Below the pieces are notes generated by a model, which saw nothing but the letters and a program-made list of their open reading frames with translations, was not told the origin of the DNA and did no database searches. Source: Lachnospiraceae bacterium (GTDB lineage Bacteria; Bacillota; Clostridia; Lachnospirales; Lachnospiraceae). Taken from it: a stretch of 11,172 nucleotides of DNA. Shown in pieces: positions 5,945-11,172 of the stretch. How positions within the stretch are numbered: position 1 is the stretch's first letter; every line of letters starts with the position of its first letter. Both the position numbers and the translations under genes were made by a program. The stretch is from assembly GCA_017463035.1 (NCBI GenBank), contig JAFTPY010000234.1, positions 1-11,172 on the forward strand, read 5' to 3'.

Positions 5945-8608
5945 TCACCTGAATACCGCTGTGTACATCTGTGCCGCAATCAATTCCTGCGCAAACTCCT
6001 CCAATGAATCGTTATATTCATAAATCGGAAGAATCTGTTCTATCCTTATTTCCTTTTCAATACCTTTCGGAGATTCCAGACACCATAACGGAAACAATCC
6101 CAGCTTATATGCATTCTCATGTTCTTTCTGTATAACCTTATTCTCCTGCACATATTTCCAAAGATTCTCATGATATCCGTTTGGCATAGGACTCTGTAAC
6201 TTCCGTTGTTTCAACCACTGCCAAATCTTATGGCGAAAAATCAGCGACCCCGGGCGATTTAAACGACCTTCTCTTTGCAGAAATGCACTAACATTCGCCG
6301 CATTTTGCCAATGCATCAATTTATCTCCGTAAAACTGTAGATTAAATCCTTCCTGTGCCGAACTTCTGGCTACTAAAACCATAGGATACACCGGAGAATT
6401 AAACTGTTCACTGATATGGAGTAAATCCTTTACCGTCCGATGCTCCTCCCTATTCAACGCTTCAATTTTCCCTGCTTCTTCGCCATCATTTTCGTTCTTT
6501 TTTCTGTTTTGTCCCTGCTTGTTATCATCACAAACAAACATCTCCGTATATTCTGCATTATAATATCTTCTGGAATTTGCGTCTACATTCTCAATAATAG
6601 AAGGAGCCCTGTGCATAAATGCACTTAATATTACAGACAAAGAACATTTCTTCCTCTGTCTGAGAACTGCCGCATATTCTTCTATCATTTCCTTAAACTT
6701 AAATTCCTCACAATATCTTAATACTGCTTCTGTATAAGTTTTACATTTCCAACCGTTTTCTTTCTCCTGTGCCGCAATAACCCTTCTTACAAATTCCCGA
6801 CTAAAGAAATCATACAGCACATCTGTTGTATGCAAAACACTTTTCTCTGCTTCATTCCTTTCGACACGATGTACAACTTTCACAATGATATGACTCAACT
6901 TTTCCAGTTCTTTTTTATCAACAAGCTCATAATCATACTTTGTGTATTCCCGAATTAACTCCCGTGCGAAACAGTCACAAAAATACGCCACACTACGGGT
7001 TGTTACTTGCATTGCGGTAAATACCAATGTTTTTCCGGTGCCAATCTTCTCTTCGCAAACCGGCGGGACCCACAACCGGGGAATTCTGCTCCCCTCTTTT
7101 CCAAACACATGGCACAGCAATGTCCGCATACCCAAATTGTCATATGGGCTGTATCCCGGAATCGTGTGCTTTAGTAACGTTTCCTTTCCGCCCTTTGTCA
7201 CTACCCCTACTTTTGTATAACCATAATTAAAGCGCCAAAACTCCGGAGTCTCATATGCATGTTGGCATACTTGTTTCAAATCGTTCTCATGCAAACAATT
7301 CTCCCCGCAAAAACGTAACAATGGATTTAAATATCGGAACTGATGACTCCAACTTGTATCTATATCATGTTCAAACTGCACCTTAGCTTTCTGCATCAAA
7401 CCACTTTTCTCGGTTCGAACAAAAACACATTCCTTGCCATCCTTCTTTTCATCAGCAGAACCAAGCTCCGACATTTTTTTTGCCAACGTCTCCCAACTAT
7501 CATAAGGTCGCTCTGATTCCTCTGCGCTTACCTCATAATTTTTCTGATTGGAACTATACCCCCATAAAATCGGCTTCATTTTGTTTTTATCGAAATTGTA
7601 TGGTGTGGCAGAAAGTAAAAGAATACGCGGCTGCACATAACCCTCTTGGTTTTCGAAACGCTTCTTAAGATAGCTCAGTAACTCTAAAAGAGGATACCCT
7701 CTGGTGGAATCTTCCGGTCCTTCTAAAACCTCCGGATAACGTTGAAACTCATCCAAAATAATCAATTCCGGACGATATAATGCACCTGCCGCATTGCTCC
7801 GGATACGTCTCAGTACATGAAAGCTGTCACAATCCCACCAATCTGCTTCGCCGGGTGTGGCACTTATTTTTTCTAATTTATCTAATAATTCACGGATAAC
7901 CGAAGAAACTTCTCTATTTTTCCATGATTCATTACGTACAATTTCATATTTTGTCGCTTCGTATAATTCCCTGTAAAAAGCACTCTGTGACATACATTCA
8001 ACAATCATCTTTTCATCTTGTCCGCATTCATTCAACGTCCGTAAAAGTTTTTCAAATTCACATTGCAGCGCCTTTCGTTCCTTCTCATTTCCTATATATT
8101 TTCCGCCGATGCTTTGCTTCGGATTAAAAAAGGAAGTCTGCGGTGAAAGTTGCATCATATACGACTTATTTTCCTCGCACATCATCGGATGAAAGCTGGA
8201 AAGACGTCCCGTAAACTCTTTACTTTTAATCTTGCAAAGTTCTCCTTCTGACAGGTTTCCTTCAGTATCCGGTCTCGCCGATGCCGTTTGCTCCGTATAT
8301 TGATAGTCTCTGTCCCACAAAATCCTCAATGCTTGTTCTGCGTTCTTTTTCTGAAATATGGCAAGTCCCTCGTAATTTTGCTGTTGAGTTCCGATTTCTA
8401 CAACATCCGCTTCTTCTTCCTCACCTGCATTTAAAAACTCCGCTGCCATATTCTGCTTTGCCAACGCTTCACTGGATGCCATATAAATACAATGTATATC
8501 GTGCGTTTTCTTCGTCCGAATCATTTCATACAATATGGCTTTTGCACTTTTTGTTTTTCCTAATCCCACCTCATCCGCAATTAAAAAGCAGCTTTTTACC
8601 TGAGTCAT
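5945..8608 (-). CDS. SNF2/DEAD-like superfamily 2 helicase, third visible gene of the accessory operon
   Basis: The 887-aa protein has the SF2 helicase motifs in order: Walker A ADEVGLGKTKSA (11-22), Walker B IILDEFQR (283-290), SATPYNF (333-339), a VLVARSSAQEGFNL block (motif V, 744-757) and QREGRLNRPG (motif VI, 778-787). The DEVGLGKT and QREGRLNRPG signatures point to the SNF2-like branch, which usually translocates on double-stranded DNA without full unwinding. Walker A sits almost at the N-terminus, and about 265 residues separate it from Walker B, far more than usual. A charged segment lies near 694-713. The ATG at 8606-8608 has AGAAGGAG 7 bases upstream. It overlaps the stop of the PLD gene as ATGA, so translation is probably coupled and the two proteins likely act together. 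No nuclease domain is obvious in this protein; the PLD partner may supply it. The motifs look intact. Confidence 0.9.
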   Translation of the reverse strand: MTQVKSCFLIADEVGLGKTKSAKAILYEMIRTKKTHDIHCIYMASSEALAKQNMAAEFLNAGEEEEADVVEIGTQQQNYEGLAIFQKKNAEQALRILWDRDYQYTEQTASARPDTEGNLSEGELCKIKSKEFTGRLSSFHPMMCEENKSYMMQLSPQTSFFNPKQSIGGKYIGNEKERKALQCEFEKLLRTLNECGQDEKMIVECMSQSAFYRELYEATKYEIVRNESWKNREVSSVIRELLDKLEKISATPGEADWWDCDSFHVLRRIRSNAAGALYRPELIILDEFQRYPEVLEGPEDSTRGYPLLELLSYLKKRFENQEGYVQPRILLLSATPYNFDKNKMKPILWGYSSNQKNYEVSAEESERPYDSWETLAKKMSELGSADEKKDGKECVFVRTEKSGLMQKAKVQFEHDIDTSWSHQFRYLNPLLRFCGENCLHENDLKQVCQHAYETPEFWRFNYGYTKVGVVTKGGKETLLKHTIPGYSPYDNLGMRTLLCHVFGKEGSRIPRLWVPPVCEEKIGTGKTLVFTAMQVTTRSVAYFCDCFARELIREYTKYDYELVDKKELEKLSHIIVKVVHRVERNEAEKSVLHTTDVLYDFFSREFVRRVIAAQEKENGWKCKTYTEAVLRYCEEFKFKEMIEEYAAVLRQRKKCSLSVILSAFMHRAPSIIENVDANSRRYYNAEYTEMFVCDDNKQGQNRKKNENDGEEAGKIEALNREEHRTVKDLLHISEQFNSPVYPMVLVARSSAQEGFNLQFYGDKLMHWQNAANVSAFLQREGRLNRPGSLIFRHKIWQWLKQRKLQSPMPNGYHENLWKYVQENKVIQKEHENAYKLGLFPLWCLESPKGIEKEIRIEQILPIYEYNDSLEEFAQELIAAQMYTAVFR

Positions 8609-10572
8609 TTTTCCTCTCCTTCTGTACATAAACTCAAAAACTTTTTGAGTTCTACCAAACGTTGTTTCAGTTTTTCAAGTACGTCGGCATCCATCGGCAT
8701 TTCCTCATCCTCTGCATCGTCTTCCTGTTCATTTAAACTCATTTTCACTAAAAGCAAGTCAATATTTTTGCAGATTGCCTCTACAGTTCCGCCCTTTCCC
8801 ACATATTTGGCCAAACGAATATCAAAAGAATCACTTGGATGATACAAATCCCCTCCCTTGCATGGTTCCGGCGGAATCACCGTACGCAGCGAGAACATCC
8901 TTCCGCCAAGCAATGCCTGACTCACCTCTTCTTCCATCATTATCGGCTGGTCTAAATCTATGTCTATCCCTTTTTCTACAGTAACTTTTATAGGGATAGC
9001 TACAGGACTATTGAATGATTTATAAAAAACAACATTTATAAATCCGTACCATGGAATCATCTGCTCTGTATACGGACTGCAATTCACCTTAAAAGCAACT
9101 TCTCCGACCGCATTCTTATGAATTTCAAGTTGTCTGCGAGATGTCGGTAAAAAAACTTCTATCCCTTGTAACCACTTACTCTCATTCTCATTAAATACAG
9201 CAGTTCTTTTTGTTTTAAAAAAAAGACTCTCTTTTTCAATCTTACAAACCCACTCCATCCCTTGAATACGGGAAATAAAATCCTGTTCTGTTTTCACCAC
9301 CTCAAGGGCATCCCTGCTTACTTTTTTTATAGTAAAATCCTGCCTTTCATTTTCCGATTTCAGTTTTCTGCAAAAAGGCATAGGTACCAGACTATTTTGC
9401 TCATTCAAAAAAAATGTCTCCGACACTTGCTCTTTTGTAAATTCCATACGAATATCACACTCAAAATTTCTTGTAAATGCATTTTCCGAAAAATTTGTAG
9501 AACCGAGCCATACCACATGCTTTTCTCCTATATCTCCTTCAAAAAACTTGGCATGTATTGCATAAGAATCGTTCGAAACTTGGAGCATCCCCAAATAAAA
9601 CGCATAATCCGGTATATTTTCACTTAGAACAATTCCCTCTTCATTTCTTAAAGCATTATACCAACTCCGCGGAGTGCTAATCATATATTTACATCTATAT
9701 TTTTTTATAAAAGAGCGGGACGGTTCTAAAGACTCTCCGATAGAATCAGAACACCAATAAAAATTCTCCGCTCCCTTTACGTCCTTCTCAAAACAGGTTA
9801 GTAAATTACTGTTTGGGTAACCAAACAGTATCTCTGCACGCTCCGGATATTTTGCCCCCTCCGGTAACAAAAGTTGAAACTGCATTGTTTCCAACGCTTT
9901 TTTCACCGCTTCGATTCGTCTTGCAGCCTCATTCCTTGAAAGAGTCTTTCCCGGCATCTCACCTTCCGTTTTCAAATGACTCTTTAGCGTCTCCGATGTA
10001 AGCAGGTCAAAAAACTCAGCAAAACGCTTGCCGGTGTTCGCCTCCATTCTACAAATTCTGCCTTTCGATTCTAATCCACGGTCACTCGATACATTTTCCA
10101 ACAAGCAGCCGATTTCTATCATTGACATTCCGTGTGTCAAGTTTTTACTTAGGATTGCAATACGAATAAAATCATTCCCCTTTGCGTCCTTAAAGTAAAG
10201 CATAATAATCTTTGGATGAAAAAAAACTCCGGCCTTTTTGGGCGCAATTCTGCAAACCATCTCCGGAAGATAAAAGGAATCTATCGTCTTCTGTAAAGAC
10301 TTTTGTGTATTAAGCGCCGGTTTCAGTTCATCATCTGCAAATATTGTGATTTTCTTCACCGCATTATTTCCATATCTTGCCAACAACAAAAGTTTCTCTT
10401 CAACACCAATATTTTTCAGTGAAATTCCCCGTTCTAATGCAATTATTTCCAATAAAACATCAGGTAAAATTCCCGTACTTAATGTATAAGTAGTAAATAT
10501 TGCCTGACAGAACTCCAACCCATCCGTTTTTTTGAATAATTGTTCCCAAATACTTTTCTTCTCCAATACCAT
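8605..10572 (-). CDS. Phospholipase-D-like (HxK-type) protein, probable nuclease partner of the helicase
   Basis: The 655-aa protein has two PLD-type half-sites: HPKIIML (His119, Lys121) followed by ILSKNLT (Ser142, Asn144), and HAKFFEG (His340, Lys342) followed by WLGSTNFS (Ser358, Asn360). In the PLD superfamily two HxK motifs combine into one phosphodiesterase site, and DNA-acting members include NgoFVII-type restriction nucleases and DISARM DrmC. The N-terminus (FCQAIFTTYTLSTGILPDVL) fits the start of such a domain. Residues from about 410 to 600 are unrecognised. An acidic tail (EQEDDAEDEEMPMDAD, 615-630) and a short helix end the protein. There is no signal peptide, so it should be cytoplasmic. 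The ATG at 10570-10572 has AAGGA 8 bases upstream and starts 5 bp after the upstream gene. Its TGA overlaps the helicase ATG. A nuclease role is inferred, since some PLD proteins act on lipids, but the helicase coupling favours nucleic acid. Confidence 0.85.
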   Translation of the reverse strand: MVLEKKSIWEQLFKKTDGLEFCQAIFTTYTLSTGILPDVLLEIIALERGISLKNIGVEEKLLLLARYGNNAVKKITIFADDELKPALNTQKSLQKTIDSFYLPEMVCRIAPKKAGVFFHPKIIMLYFKDAKGNDFIRIAILSKNLTHGMSMIEIGCLLENVSSDRGLESKGRICRMEANTGKRFAEFFDLLTSETLKSHLKTEGEMPGKTLSRNEAARRIEAVKKALETMQFQLLLPEGAKYPERAEILFGYPNSNLLTCFEKDVKGAENFYWCSDSIGESLEPSRSFIKKYRCKYMISTPRSWYNALRNEEGIVLSENIPDYAFYLGMLQVSNDSYAIHAKFFEGDIGEKHVVWLGSTNFSENAFTRNFECDIRMEFTKEQVSETFFLNEQNSLVPMPFCRKLKSENERQDFTIKKVSRDALEVVKTEQDFISRIQGMEWVCKIEKESLFFKTKRTAVFNENESKWLQGIEVFLPTSRRQLEIHKNAVGEVAFKVNCSPYTEQMIPWYGFINVVFYKSFNSPVAIPIKVTVEKGIDIDLDQPIMMEEEVSQALLGGRMFSLRTVIPPEPCKGGDLYHPSDSFDIRLAKYVGKGGTVEAICKNIDLLLVKMSLNEQEDDAEDEEMPMDADVLEKLKQRLVELKKFLSLCTEGEEK

Positions 10573-10577
10573 TTTTA

Positions 10578-11156
10578 TTATCCTTTCGCAATACCAATTA
10601 TTTCATTATTCTTAGGATCCCTCGGTTGCGCCATTTCATTTCGAAAATCTTTGTTCAAATTCCATCGATACAACAATGCTCCATTTTTACCATCTTCTCT
10701 CTTCCACGTTTTTTCTACAACCTCTAAATCTACTTCTTTATAGTACACCGCAATACTATTTCCTTTGTTTTCTGTATCATCAAAAAACAGGCAAAGCATT
10801 GTTTTGATCCCGCTATTTTTCAAACTACTAACTTTATTTTCGCTTATTGAATACCACGGATACGGGGATGTCGACTTATGTTGAGTTATACGATAGTGTA
10901 CCGATTCCTCATTACCTCCGGCATTCCGCTTAAAACTTGCCACATGCTTGTCTAATTTTATTTTCGATTTATAGTAATCAGAAATGACATATACCTTCGC
11001 CAACGCACTACGTATCTGTTCCTCACTGATTTTTCGTTTTGGCATATTTCTACTAAAATGGTTAGGATATGCTTCTATTTCGTAATTTGCAATATACACA
11101 CCGATTAACCCCTTTCCTTCACAAAAATGGTTCCTGTAATCATTTTTTCTCCACAC
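10578..11156 (-). CDS. Unrecognised 192-aa protein, first visible gene of the PLD-helicase operon
   Basis: I do not recognise this protein. It is basic and soluble-looking, with no membrane segment or signal peptide. Visible stretches are ISEEQIRSALAKVYVISDYY (43-62), a lysine-rich KSKIKLDKHVASFKR (63-77), a likely beta-strand IKTMLCLFFDD (117-127), then IAVYYKEVDLEVVEKTW (135-151) and ALLYRWNLNKDF (160-171). It starts at a GTG (11154-11156) with AGGAG 6 bases upstream. It ends 5 bp before the PLD gene, whose ribosome binding site lies within its last codons. That tight spacing suggests it belongs functionally to the PLD and helicase proteins, for example in target recognition or control (inference). 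No promoter is visible in the 16 bases left before the window edge, so the operon may begin further upstream. Confidence 0.75.
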   Translation of the reverse strand: MWRKNDYRNHFCEGKGLIGVYIANYEIEAYPNHFSRNMPKRKISEEQIRSALAKVYVISDYYKSKIKLDKHVASFKRNAGGNEESVHYRITQHKSTSPYPWYSISENKVSSLKNSGIKTMLCLFFDDTENKGNSIAVYYKEVDLEVVEKTWKREDGKNGALLYRWNLNKDFRNEMAQPRDPKNNEIIGIAKG

Positions 11157-11172
11157 AAACTACTCCTATTTA

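Noticed and set aside
5945..11156. Assignment of the operon to DISARM
   Set aside because: Only a PLD-type protein and an SNF2-like helicase are shared in kind. DrmA, DrmB and a methyltransferase are not visible, and the PLD protein is far larger than I would expect for DrmC.

Overview
The window looks like part of a low-to-mid GC Bacillota genome, most likely a clostridial or Lachnospiraceae-type gut bacterium. Reasons: a gatC-gatA-gatB cluster, strong GGAGG-type ribosome binding sites with several GTG starts, sigma-A-like promoters, and a membrane Ser/Thr kinase with a Pro/Thr-rich linker next to a small helix-turn-helix protein. The taxonomic call is an inference from style and protein character, not a database match. 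Every gene I can support is on the minus strand, so transcription runs from right to left.

Right side (11156 to 5945): a tightly packed three-gene operon that probably continues past the right edge. It encodes an unrecognised 192-aa protein, a 655-aa protein with two phospholipase-D-like HxK...N half-sites, and an 887-aa SNF2/DEAD-like helicase. The gaps are 5 bp and then a 4-bp ATGA overlap. A PLD-type nuclease coupled to a superfamily 2 helicase recalls anti-phage defence or restriction systems. I cannot assign it to a named system, and it is the best candidate here for something undescribed.

Middle (5786 to 2345): a eukaryotic-like Ser/Thr kinase (kinase domain, one membrane segment, Pro/Thr-rich linker, outer domain) whose frame is broken near 4716-4775, so the outer domain lies in another frame. 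A small HTH protein of the kind seen beside such kinases follows. Then comes an Xre-family regulator with a large unrecognised C-terminal domain, its own promoter and a strong terminator.

Left side (2284 to 1): the gat operon for the tRNA-dependent amidotransferase GatCAB (Glu-tRNA(Gln)/Asp-tRNA(Asn) amidation). It has a clear promoter whose -35 box overlaps the tail of the preceding terminator. gatC and gatA look intact. gatB runs off the left edge but carries an in-frame TGA at codon 124, where relatives have a Gly, and family-like sequence continues in the same frame after it.

Two disrupted genes (gatB and the kinase) beside an intact accessory operon is the main structural oddity. Either may be a real mutation or a sequencing or assembly error. 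No RNA genes, CRISPR arrays, insertion sequences or attachment sites were seen, and no gene-free stretch exceeds about 160 bp.
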